Shown piece by piece: positions 1 to 10,124 of a stretch of DNA of 64,000 bases; positions within the stretch are counted from its first letter, which is position 1, and every line of letters starts with the position of its first letter. Position numbers and translations under genes: made by a program. The stretch lies in assembly GCA_037355855.1 (NCBI GenBank), contig CM074758.1, positions 1,771,001-1,835,000 on the forward strand, read 5' to 3'. A model generated the notes under the pieces. It had not been told where the DNA came from. It was given only the letters and a program-made list of their open reading frames with translations, and searched no databases. This DNA is from Pseudo-nitzschia pungens (Eukaryota > Bacillariophyta > Bacillariophyceae > Bacillariales > Bacillariaceae).

Positions 1-968
1 GTGGATTGTCGAGTCTCCGGAACAAGAGGATTGTCGTGTCATCGATCGATTGATTGATCGATTTCCCCTCACTGCTGAATTCCTCTCTGCTTCTCAGCTC
101 CGCTCTCTCTCTCTCCACCAATGACGCAAGATCAACACCCCCCATCCAAGACAGTGGCAATAGTCAGCAAGTGTGATACCATCTTGCTCTCGATTGTTGT
201 TGTGGATAGAGCCACATTTTGGAAGGCCGATGCACGGAAAAAGAACTTTTGCGAACACCAAAAATAGACGATTTTAAAGAGTTTAGTAAGGCACTCGAAC
301 AAGGGATTTCCACTAACAAAACAGCACACTATGAAGGGTTAGAGGAATTTGTCTATTACAGAATAATTTTTATTTTTGGTATGTTCTCCGTTCGGTTTTG
401 ATTCGGGCATATTCGGTTAATTTTTGGCTCATAATCGACCAGTCTCAATTGTTATGGACTCGTAGTACAGTGAGCCAAAGGGGGAAAAAATGAAGCCGTT
501 ACGAGTAAGAGTAGTTATGTCAAAATAATAATAATACAAAATACATACTCTTACTTATGAGGATACGGATTCCTAGTATTTTTACTATCTATGATCCAAG
601 TGTTCCGAGTGCCGACTAACATTTCAAGTCACGCTTCGAGTTCACGAACAAGATTTCGCATTTCATACCGACCATCAACCATTATTCTTTGTTCGTTCTA
701 CCGGTACGTATTATTTTTTCAGAAGAAATACAGTTCAGTGAGTGGAGACTAGAGACGCAACTGGTACTCGTACGAGTATCTGGATGAGTAGGACTAAACA
801 CTTACCTTCTGATGGACAATACAGAGTGACCGTTTCCGCTGCATGTTGTATCGAATCGATCCGATCGTTGCCTTCACGCCAATTTAGTGGGTTTGGGACG
901 AAACAGACAACGAAGGATTCACTCTGTCAACTCGAAAGGAAATACTTGCTCTATCACTAGTGCGGACG
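1..968. other. Intergenic region at the window edge
   Basis: I see no supportable gene. The stretch has a short GATC/GATT-rich run near positions 40-62 and a CTCT-rich run near 100-118. Open frames are short and lack recognisable protein sequence. The last 200 bases are probably the promoter and 5' leader of the AlkB-like gene. Confidence 0.55.
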
Positions 969-3068
969 ATGACGGAGATAAATCGGATTGGAAACGAAAG
1001 TAGGCAAAATGGTAGCACCTCCTCCAGCTCGTTTTCTGACATTATATGGCAGTCCGATGTGACCAGTAAGGCACTCCCAATTACTGTGAATAACCCCACG
1101 GTGGCTTTGCCAAGAGAGGGTCTTGAGATAATCCCAGATTTCCTCTCTGAGAAGGAATCGCAAGATATCTTGCAGGATGTATACTCTAAAAGAGGAGACG
1201 ATTTCTTATGGGAGGGATTCGATTTGCGACGTAGAGTTCTAAGGTTTTCTCTTGTGGACGATGACGAGAAAAAAGATGATGGCAACAAAAATAGCGGTCT
1301 CCCACCAACCCTACGATCATTGGTGGACCGAATTCGACAAGCTGCTGATCGGTTCGGTGAAAATCCCATCAGAGAAGTGACTATTGAAGAGTATCCCGAA
1401 AATCAAGTGTCCCAGCACTTGAATATTGCCAAATCCATAGCAACTACTTTTGAAACGCCTTCGGTATGTTCTGCCTGCTGTTCGGGGACTCATACCGACG
1501 ATTTGACATCATCACAAGTAGGTTGTGACTGTTATATGGCCTGTCTGCCGTTGACGGTACCTTTAATTGAATACGTTAACCGACCCAAACGACGAGAAGT
1601 AAATTGCTTCGAGTTACGCTCTCCCCCCGAGAATCACAATACTTGTTGGGTCATCCCTAAATCTGCTCTGGTTGTGAAGAAAAAAGATTTTCTTTTTCAT
1701 TGGCGAAGCCGTATTGTAAAAACGGCATCAATGGAAGATGGGAACATTAAGATCACTCCTGATCAGAAGCAAGAGGCTTGTAATCGGATTGTGATGCTCA
1801 AATTCTACGGCTTAACGAACCAATTGGCGAAGTCAGCTGTCCCGAGTAATCCAAATTTTGGATATGTACCCACACAGGAAGATGAAGAAGAAATGGTGCG
1901 TCGGAGATCTTCAGCCATGCCAAAGCTGGAAGATCTTCTCACAATCATCGTAACAACATCACCTGTCAAATCGAATCCTTCCACGGAGCTCCTAGAGAAA
2001 GTATTTGAAACATTTAAGCAGTGCGGGGAAGACTTCGCCTACAAATGCCGGAAAATAATTGTTTGCGATGGCTGTCGACAGCGGGATGAATCTACCACAA
2101 AGAAACATACGAACGATAAACAAAGCATGCGGAATGGGATTGTAACTACGGATCAGAATAAAAATTATTCTGCCTTCAAACACAATTTGAAACAACTCTG
2201 CCATGAACTCCATGAATCACCCATTCCATCCCCTTTCAATCACACCATAGTCCACGAACTTGATGTTCGACAGGGATACGGATTCGCCTTGAGGCATGCA
2301 TTGAGAGAATGTGTAGATACCCCCTATGTCATCGTGATTCAGCATGACCGAACGTTTATGAGGCCGACGCCCGTTGCCGAAACAGTAAGGGCTATGTGGT
2401 ATAATTCAAACATCAAATACGTTGGGATGAGCATGCGGAGCAATCTCATGATGCGCGACCAATTTGTTGGTCAATATGGTGGATCATATTCCGATGAAAT
2501 GCTAAAGTGTATACTTCGTCCACCAGAGTTGCAATTGGATGCTAGTAAATATGGTCCTGACAGCGAATCAACCGAAAAAGTCGACTATGGAGAAAAGGGA
2601 GAAAAGCTTCGCGAAAATTTGCTTGCCTTAGCAGAAACATACAGAGGGTCACAGCAGCACCTTGATAACGCCGAATGGCTTGAAGCGTCGCAGGTGCCGA
2701 GTGATAAGTGCCAGTTGTCCCTCACACCAACCCTCTTCTGGTATGATAACGTTCATGTTTGCGAAACGAGTCACTATCGTGATTTTATATTCGACCCCTA
2801 TTACAGGATGGTAGTGAAAGGGGGCTTCGTCGAAGATAAGCTCAGTCCTGTCATCAAAAGGACGGTAGAACGCCTTGGTCTCAAAGAGGGGCATTCTCGC
2901 TTTGGTTGTTTTTTACTTGACGATCATTCGGGAATGTTTTTTACGGGTCACTTGGACGGTGGCAGCTATATGACGCCTGAACAGAAACAGGAACTCATCG
3001 ACAAGCACAGAATTGCAAATGCCAACAAGAAGAAGAAGAAAAAGGGGAAGACTAAAGAGACTACGTAG
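969..3068 (+). CDS. AlkB-like (2OG-Fe dioxygenase fold) protein fused to a glycosyltransferase-like domain
   Basis: This is a single-exon protein of 699 residues. The frame is open from a GTG at 960, but the first ATG is at 969 and a nuclear gene should use it. Residues about 50-290 resemble the AlkB dioxygenase fold: a GLEIIPDFLSEKE opening like ALKBH8, a YPENQVSQH segment where AlkB proteins have Y-x-PG..I..H-x-D, and an IPKSALVV...FHWRSR segment matching the LPPRSLLV...H strand. At the metal site the usual HxD reads HLN (about residues 150-152), while an HTD follows about 25 residues later in a Cys-rich stretch (CSACCSGTHTDD), so it is unclear which residues bind iron. Residues about 320-690 look like a GT-A glycosyltransferase, with TIIVTTSPVKSNPS, KIIVCDG and the DxD-like QHDR. 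The C-terminus is a Lys-rich tail. The substrate is unknown; the domain pairing suggests hydroxylation followed by sugar transfer, but this is inference. Confidence 0.72.
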   Translation: MTEINRIGNESRQNGSTSSSSFSDIIWQSDVTSKALPITVNNPTVALPREGLEIIPDFLSEKESQDILQDVYSKRGDDFLWEGFDLRRRVLRFSLVDDDEKKDDGNKNSGLPPTLRSLVDRIRQAADRFGENPIREVTIEEYPENQVSQHLNIAKSIATTFETPSVCSACCSGTHTDDLTSSQVGCDCYMACLPLTVPLIEYVNRPKRREVNCFELRSPPENHNTCWVIPKSALVVKKKDFLFHWRSRIVKTASMEDGNIKITPDQKQEACNRIVMLKFYGLTNQLAKSAVPSNPNFGYVPTQEDEEEMVRRRSSAMPKLEDLLTIIVTTSPVKSNPSTELLEKVFETFKQCGEDFAYKCRKIIVCDGCRQRDESTTKKHTNDKQSMRNGIVTTDQNKNYSAFKHNLKQLCHELHESPIPSPFNHTIVHELDVRQGYGFALRHALRECVDTPYVIVIQHDRTFMRPTPVAETVRAMWYNSNIKYVGMSMRSNLMMRDQFVGQYGGSYSDEMLKCILRPPELQLDASKYGPDSESTEKVDYGEKGEKLRENLLALAETYRGSQQHLDNAEWLEASQVPSDKCQLSLTPTLFWYDNVHVCETSHYRDFIFDPYYRMVVKGGFVEDKLSPVIKRTVERLGLKEGHSRFGCFLLDDHSGMFFTGHLDGGSYMTPEQKQELIDKHRIANANKKKKKKGKTKETT

Positions 3069-3340
3069 CGACTGAAACGATTTGCAGAGGTATCTAAATT
3101 GATAAACTGCGATAGTCATTGATAACCACCAGTAGTTCGACAAGGATGTCGATTTCTTTTTTGCTCCAAAAAAGGATCATGAATGATCAGTGAAAAACGC
3201 TTCCGTCGGAGAAGTTTGTGAGAAAGGTTGTTATTTGCGTCTATCATAATGGTATCAAAACTGAATTATCATCTACAATTGTTCAATTATCTATGCACCT
3301 TGTGAAGCGGAATAGATCCCAATAAATTCCGAGAAAAGAA

Positions 3341-6300
3341 TCAAGTGCTAGAGTTCGAGTGTGAGTAATTCTGCAGTTTCAGTCGCTTGTTTGCTTCAGA
3401 GTCACCGGTGATGAAATGCGATGTTGAAGGATTGAATGTATTGTTCCCCGAAACCATACCACCTACGCCGAAAAGTCCAGCTGTTGAAAGACCCCCAAGT
3501 CCTCCCGTAAAAGCATTAGCAGCATCCAAGTATGCAGGGCGCGGCTGTTGGCCAAAGTTTGCACCACTCATATGCATATTCATAAGATTTTCAGCAGCAG
3601 TTACATTTTGAACAGAAACGGGAACTGAAGCGGCAGGAGCAGATTTGGGCTTCTTCGGCTGATTAAATTTTCGCTTTCGAGCATCGACAGTTGGGTCGTT
3701 ATCATGAAGCCGGTCCCAAATACGGGCGAAGAATGCCTTCTGGCTCCCAAATTTCATTTTCGCGCGTTCTTCGTCGTGTGTCTTGCGAAGCTTCATTAAA
3801 GTCTCGCGAACTTCCGTCGGGCACTTGCGACAGCGCATCATATGATTTTTCAGGACGTTCAGTGTTTTAGATGTGTCAGATAAAGTCTTGATACTTGATG
3901 GAAAAAAACGCCCCGAACCATATCCTCCAAAGCAATGACGGCAAGCTAACCCGGGAAAACCTGGAGGAAGTCCTTTTCGTTTTCCGAGACGATCTGCCTC
4001 GGTGAACACACACATTTGCATCTGACGGAGAAGATAATACGAAAACTGTGTCGCGACCTTCTCATCCTCGGGAGTCACTAAGGGAGCAATGGTCGAAAGG
4101 CGTTGTTCAGCGAGTCGCATGTTGTTCAAAATCGCCTTTTCTTCTATCGTAGCGCCCGGGATGTTTGAAAATTCATCAACTGCATCTGCGCTTTCATGAT
4201 CTTTCGAAGACCGAAATCCCCCGCCAGATTCCTCTCCTTGGATGGAATCTGTGAAATCATCGGATTTTCCATCTGATTCTCCCTCTATAAGGGCATTACT
4301 ATTTGAGTTGAAGAATGAATCATCATTTCCTCTCACAGCACTGTAGTTATCACTAGCCTTCTGTTCCGAGGTCAGACTAGGAAGAGGCGGAGGTTCCGAG
4401 CTCGAGAATCGAATCCCTTCTGGCGTATCTACTAATCCTAGACTCCTGGCACTCTCCGCCCAATATTTCTTTGAAGTACCGCTCCGAGCATCGTCTGATT
4501 TCAATGTTTCGTATCGTTGCATGATATCGGGTTTTACCGAAGTGCAATTGTGCAAGTGACGCTGCAATAAATTCATTGTGGCGTTATAGATAGAAGAGAC
4601 GCTTCGAAAATCAGAGAAAAAAAAGAGAACAATAGAATGGTGAGCGGCACAAAGAACCAGCAAAAATTCAGAGTTCCGAGTTCAAAAAAGTACATACCAT
4701 GTAGGGTAGTAAACACTTCCTCGTTCCCGATGCACAGGCCCTATCTCTGAGTTATGGCAATGAGGACATCGAATACCAACTTGGCCAATTTGGATAGGCT
4801 TTCTTTTCCCCTTCGTGGGTATAGCAACGTCGATTTTGGAAGCCGTAAATACTTCAACGCAATGCAGTCGCACGAAACAATGAAGCGGAGTGAGCCAATC
4901 CTTGTCCGCCGGCAAACCCAGTGGAATTGGCTTCTTCATGACAGTAAAGCCTCCATGACTCTGAGTTTTGTTCAACGGACCGGATGAATCATGGGAATGA
5001 TCACTGACACTGTTTTGAGATGATGCAGGATTGCTGTTGCTTATTTTGTTTATTGAACCCTGTTTTGATTCAACTTCTTGGGTAACTCCTGCCAAGGCGC
5101 CGAGAAGGTCTAAGCTACCGCGGCGCTCATCACGATGGACGCCATTGTTTCGTCGCCATTCGTTTTCGAGTCTTGTCTTGCATGCATTTTCGCAGGCAAT
5201 AGCCTGATCGGCATTCGTAAAGGCTTTGGCATTGCAAATTTTGCAGACAAAAAAGTTCGTTCCACTCCCTCCGTTGGAAAGCGTTGTTGAGCGATCGCGT
5301 TCCCCTGACGACGCTGTTGCTTCCATTTCGGGGCCTTCGAGAGCTCCTACTTTGCCCCCAAACAAAGAATGTCTCCGTTCAAATGGAACATGAGACTGAT
5401 TTTGCCCGGAGATTCCCCCCTGTTGAATTGATTTTTGCATCTCTTTCATTGCTTGTTGTCTCTCCTCCATTGCGCTCAGCAGCTGTTGACGCTGTAATTC
5501 GAGTTCTTTTTGTTTTCGCTGCAATTCCAGTCGTTGCTCCTGCAATTTTTTTTGCCGGAAAGTATTTGCACCCATATTCGAATTCAGCGAATTATTGAGG
5601 GCCATCGCGGCGTCGTTGGCGGCAGGGCCACCTGCATTAAATGTGGAAGGATTGGTACCACCCGTCATAGCTTGAGTGAGCCCCAGTTGATGCATCAAGA
5701 ATTGGTTCATAGGCGACATTCCCCCCGACCCATTCCCATTCATGTTGAAACCAAACGAGTTGTTCATGCCTTGTGGTTGCATTCCCATAAAGGAATTGGA
5801 CATCCCCATTCCACCGCTATTCAAGAGGGTTGAGTTCGTGTTGTTCGCGTTCGCATTCATTGCTGCATGCGTCGATCCACCCATCATCGAGAGCCGGCGG
5901 TTTGCGAGATTCTGCATCGCGGCGTCGTAGACCGAGTCCATTGATCCGCGGCGAGCCATCATCCCGCCTCCAACGAGTCCCATGCTCATATCCATACTAA
6001 AGGGATCACCCCCGAGGCCGAGACTGGATCTGCGTGCAAACATAGAGTCCGAGAAGGGATTTGCAAAACCAATGCTTTCGCGCCTCGGCATTTGCATCAT
6101 GCCAGTGATCTCGTGGCTTGCAAAGTTACTGCCGTCTTTCATATGCGACAAATCGGTTGTGTTCCTATTCGCAGATAGTATGTCTCTCGACTGCAAAGAA
6201 CGCATAGATGAAAGTTGAGCTTCAGCTTTTGCGATATTGTTGTCATGGTCAGCTTGGGGATGGTTGCTAATGCTCTCGCGACTCTGCATTTGCATCATGC

Positions 6301-6472
6301 CAGTGATCTCGTGGCTTGCAAAGTTACTGCCGTCTTTCATATGCGACACATTGGTAGCGTTCCTATTCGCAGATAGTATGTCTCTCGACTGCAAAGAATG
6401 CAAAGATGAAAGTCGAGCTCCAGCTTTTGCGATATTGTTGTCATGGTCAGCTTGGGGATGGTTGCTATCCAT
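3341..6472 (-). CDS. Large Cys-rich protein with paired CxxC motifs, unknown function (diatom-type family)
   Basis: The model is exon 1 at 6472-4698 and exon 2 at 4601-3341, 1011 residues, with a 96-bp intron (donor ATG/GTATGT, acceptor TTCGAAG/C). The splice joins two halves of one conserved block: GIRCPHC...GSVYYPT on one side and SSIYNATMNLLQRHLHNC on the other. Downstream a second block reads LACRHCFGGYGSGRFFPSS and ends HMMRCRKCP. Both look like zinc-binding cysteine/histidine modules. A third Cys cluster (CKIC...C...C) lies near residue 420. The N-terminal 134 residues are two near-identical 66-residue repeats. The middle is Met/Asn/Gly-rich and disordered, followed by a Gln-rich coiled coil near residues 310-360. 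I recognise the paired CPHC/CRHC blocks as recurrent in diatom proteins, but I know no function. Nuclear or nucleic-acid-binding activity is possible only by analogy. Confidence 0.72.
6072..6467 (-). repeat. Tandem 198-bp duplication inside the Cys-rich protein gene
   Basis: Two adjacent copies, about 6467-6270 and 6269-6072, are nearly identical. The word starting GTTGTCATGG recurs at 6239 and 6437, exactly 198 bp apart. Each copy encodes 66 residues (starting NHPQADHDNNIAKA and ending near SRESI), so the duplication keeps the frame. High identity at silent sites suggests it is recent. Confidence 0.9.
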
Positions 6473-8520
6473 TTTTTAGAATCCTTTCGATCCGAAGCAC
6501 GAAATTGCTGTGCGACTCAGTTGCTCTGTTTCTTGTTTGCTCAATCAATTGTTGCCTCTGGGAGTATCTCGTATCCGAACTGTAATGAAAGTTAGAAGGG
6601 TGTATTTTGTCATCAGTTAGGGCCTGATATTATTCGTGCGCTTACAACTGGGAACACAACGACAAGTACTGAATTATTATTTTTTACAGTATTCGCATGA
6701 CATTATCATTCGACCGGTCGCTGCGATTGTCAGTTCTCAGAGCGTAAAATGCTTAACTTTTTTCGTCTCTCGTTTGGGACTGCGACAAGCGCTACCTACA
6801 AAAATAATATTGCGTGGTCATAAAGTCTGTTGGTACAAGTACTGGTAAATGTCGTTCGATATCCTGATACTACGACACTGCGTAGGGCACAAAGTGCACG
6901 AACCGGTACTATCTGCGACTGCACATTCAACATCGTACAACTACAGGAATGTCTCACTTGAAGATTTCAATACCACGATGAAGTTACCGGTAATTACTAG
7001 TAAGTACCGATACTGTACGTCACGGAAGAAGCAACGAGCATCACTGATAAATTTGGAGCAATCATGTGAAAGCGAACATAATCCTAATTCGTGTCGACGA
7101 TTATTGTTCAACTCACGATGCAACATGAGCTCATTTATTGTGCGCAATTCTTCTATCCATTTCAGCGAATCATCATCTATGGTTTACTGCGACCAATTCA
7201 CTTGCACCGTCTCGTCTGGCCGGCTTCTACTACTACCGGTCTGTAGGGTTTACGAAGTAAAATCTTATTACCTCTTACTAGTAGTTAGTACTAGTGATGA
7301 CTGGAGCTGCTGCCATCTGGAGCGGGGCTCAATGAAATCTGTGTTAGGCGGAATGATCATTTTAAAATTTTTTGGCATGCCCTCAAGTTTTCTTTTTCGC
7401 AACACGGAACCAAGAGTCTGTTTCTTCTGTCTGTTCTAGGACAATACTAGCGCCCCCTTTGTCCGATTAGAAGTAACCTTACTATGCTGGAGGTCTCATC
7501 TCTTATTATTTGCAATTTGTTGGTTGAGAAGGTTCTGAATGAAAGTCCTGCCCTTACAAGAACGTTAACCAAATCTATTCAAGTTTGATATGGTGGTAAC
7601 CTTACCGGGAAAGTTCATGCCTTCCTTTTCAAAAAAATAACCTTGTCGACGATGTCCTTCGTAGTTTTTGAGTCAAGTGAAGTATGAAACAGAAAAATAG
7701 TATCCACAGTTCTCTTGATTCTTCACTTCAAGAAGGAAAAAGTTATTCAGCTTCCATCTCAGAAATATTCCAGGTTGTAACAGCAGAGTGTACTGAAGAC
7801 TCTGTAAGAGTAGTATCAGGACTAATCAAAATGACAAATGAAGACTCAAAATGAAATGGCCCCTTCTTTCATCTCACCAGTACTACCTGAAAACAAATTC
7901 TTCGTTTCACTATTTGTCTGTGGCAATTTCCATTCTATCTCATGTGAGTTTTTTCAAGCAGCTTTCCCTCTTTTGCTGTTTTAGGAGTTGATGCCGATCT
8001 CCCTATTCCACTTTTATCTTCTCTTTTCGTCTCTTGGGATATGAGACAAACCAGAAACTCCCAATGTATAGGATGGCAACTTCACACCTATTCCTCACAC
8101 GTCCAGAACCATTAGGTTTGGGATATTTTGAACGCCCGTCTCCTTCACAGACAATGATAGGTGCTGCCTTCATATATACCCTATTCCGAGTTTTCTCATG
8201 AGTTTCGAGCTAGGAAACTAGATGTAATGAATCCATCTTATGGATCTTATGGGTCAAAAAGAGAAAATAAGTTCATCCGCTATAAATGATTGATTTTGGA
8301 CCGAATAGATACTATGTGTAGTTGGAGTGAAGCCAATACTCTCCAGATCGATTTGCAATCGATGAATGGCATCGATGATGTCGATCATTGGTACTTAGAA
8401 GAATGAACAGCCACGACTTCAAATGCCGATTTAGAAAGCGCCAAAATTCGGTGCTGGAATTTTCTGATGAACTTCCTCATTTCAATCGTAGATCCGTTGC
8501 TGTAGAATCAGTCGCCACGT
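6473..8520. other. 2-kb intergenic region
   Basis: This region separates two minus-strand genes. It holds a 591-bp plus-strand open frame (6849-7439) whose translation is Ser/Cys-rich, hydrophobic at its end and unrecognisable, so I do not call it a gene. The word TAACCTTAC occurs at 7474 and GTAACCTTACCGG at 7596. From about 7640 to 8470 the DNA is AT-rich with many stops in all frames. Confidence 0.5.
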
Positions 8521-9414
8521 TCACACCGTCCGTGGGGAACTTGCAACGTCGCAAGAGTAGAGTTTGACTAGGTTGGACCAACGTGAAGACGTCGCAGGTG
8601 ATGACAAGGGCGACGATGGATTCGCACTCTCATTCGTTTTCTCGTCGGTGTTCATAGCTGCAGTCTCTTCACTCTCCTCTTCCGACAACTCAGAAGCAAA
8701 ATCAACTTTCCAGACTTCGCAGTTGCCAAACTTGTAATCCAATCCTAGCATGGCCTTAAAGAATTGCGAATGGCCCACTAGTGCAATCGTCTCCTCTGGC
8801 TGTTCTCCCAACCATCTTTCAAAGTCAGAAATGCGCTTCAGGAAGGTTTTACGATACATTGGTGTCCATTCGGCAGGTGTCTTTTCCAACAACAGTTCCG
8901 TCTCGGTTACCCTAGAAACGGTGTCGGCTCTCTTTTCTTTCGCTGAATTATCGGAAGATGATGATGCAGTCATGCAGCCGAGCATGCCCTCGCTCGTCTG
9001 GCGAGCACGCTTGAGAGGAGAATGTACCACCAAGGAAATCCCGCTCGATTCGACAAACTTTTCCTTTCTGAGCTTCTCTCCCATATGGGCGATCTGATTC
9101 GCACCGATTTCACTCACATCGGAATCGACTTGAGCAGAAACATTCAATAGTTCGGTAGAAGCCGATACATCTGCAGTGTTTGGGACGGAGAACTTCTTCA
9201 AGCTCTGAAAGGTTCGGCACAATGCAGATATTCTCCGATTTTCTTCCGACTCGGCGTGACGAACAAGAAAAATAGTCTTCTTTGGTGGAGAAACGGGCGT
9301 GGAAGATCCAGCGATATCGGCTCGTGCAGTCATTATCTTTGTGAGAAGTATGGCAGAAAGAAATATGGTACCAATATAGATGATACGCTTCATCCGGAGT
9401 CGAATTTGTAACAT
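8521..9414 (-). CDS. Membrane-anchored or secreted histidine phosphatase (phosphoglycerate mutase-like)
   Basis: This single-exon protein has 297 residues. An N-terminal hydrophobic segment (MKRIIYIGTIFLSAILL, about residues 8-26) acts as a signal peptide or anchor. The phosphatase core follows. It has the LVRHAESEENR motif near residue 51, whose His is the phospho-acceptor; HSPLKRARQTSE near residue 131, which supplies the second conserved Arg; and ALVGHSQFFKAML near residue 212, with the second catalytic His. All key residues of the branch are present, so it should be active. The substrate cannot be told; the compact form fits small broad-specificity phosphatases rather than glycolytic phosphoglycerate mutase. 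The C-terminus after about residue 240 is acidic and Ser-rich. The first ATG at 9414 is used; an ATG seven codons later would do equally well. Confidence 0.82.
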   Translation of the reverse strand: MLQIRLRMKRIIYIGTIFLSAILLTKIMTARADIAGSSTPVSPPKKTIFLVRHAESEENRRISALCRTFQSLKKFSVPNTADVSASTELLNVSAQVDSDVSEIGANQIAHMGEKLRKEKFVESSGISLVVHSPLKRARQTSEGMLGCMTASSSSDNSAKEKRADTVSRVTETELLLEKTPAEWTPMYRKTFLKRISDFERWLGEQPEETIALVGHSQFFKAMLGLDYKFGNCEVWKVDFASELSEEESEETAAMNTDEKTNESANPSSPLSSPATSSRWSNLVKLYSCDVASSPRTV

Positions 9415-10124
9415 CGGTGTGCTCGATGGTGAAGATTCTCAATTCGGAGTGGAATTCGAAGTTTTTCGCGTTCGTCGCAACAAAAAAGAACGTTCAACGC
9501 CCGACTAACTCACGACATTCCCAACTCACCCAAACGTTGTGGATCGTGCGAGGGAGGGGGTCATAGCTATCAATTTTAGTCGTCCATCGTTTTGTATTAC
9601 AAGGACTCGTTATCGTACGTAAGTTACCATACGAAGTACACGTAATCTTGTTCCTGAAATCAACAATCGTACCGTGTACGGTACAGAACAATAATAAAAA
9701 AATACTTCGTAAACCTTACCTCATCAAAACAGGCAAATCGTATCATCTACTTCTACTATCTTGAATCTACATACCGGGTGTACTTGTATCTAGTACAAGT
9801 TGAAAGTGCACACAACTTCACCCCTGCGCCGGTACTTTGATCTTCCATCACGAGAATTAAAAGAATAGACTACGAGTCCTCGTACTCGTTCGTTGCCCAG
9901 GGGTGACTCTCACTGAGAATACATTAGGAACTGAAGACATCACCATAACGATTATCAAAGCTATTACAAAGGCTCGTAAAGGCCAGGAAATAATACTTTA
10001 TTATAATTTGAATACCCTGTACACGTACGTGTACGTGTAGTGTGGTTCAAAGCGAAAATTTGAAATACTTGCAAAATGGTAATTCTTGAATATTTCATGG
10101 CGGCAAGCGATAGGTCGCCTCTAA
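9415..10124. other. Intergenic region with regulatory-looking words
   Basis: No gene is supportable. The stretch contains repeated short palindromic words, GTACCGTGTACGGTAC near 9668-9684 and TACACGTACGTGTACGTG near 10018-10037, plus AAACCTTACC at 9711. Such words recur in other intergenic regions of this window. Confidence 0.5.

Noticed and set aside
960..968. GTG start for the AlkB-like protein, and similar GTG/TTG starts at 11928, 16880, 17568, 21336, 25963, 51837 and 55850
   Set aside because: Nuclear genes use ATG. In each case an in-frame ATG a little downstream gives a natural N-terminus.
6849..7439. 591-bp open frame on the plus strand in an intergenic region
   Set aside because: It has no recognisable domain, odd Ser/Cys-rich composition, and lies in AT-rich DNA full of repeated words. 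Length alone is not enough here.
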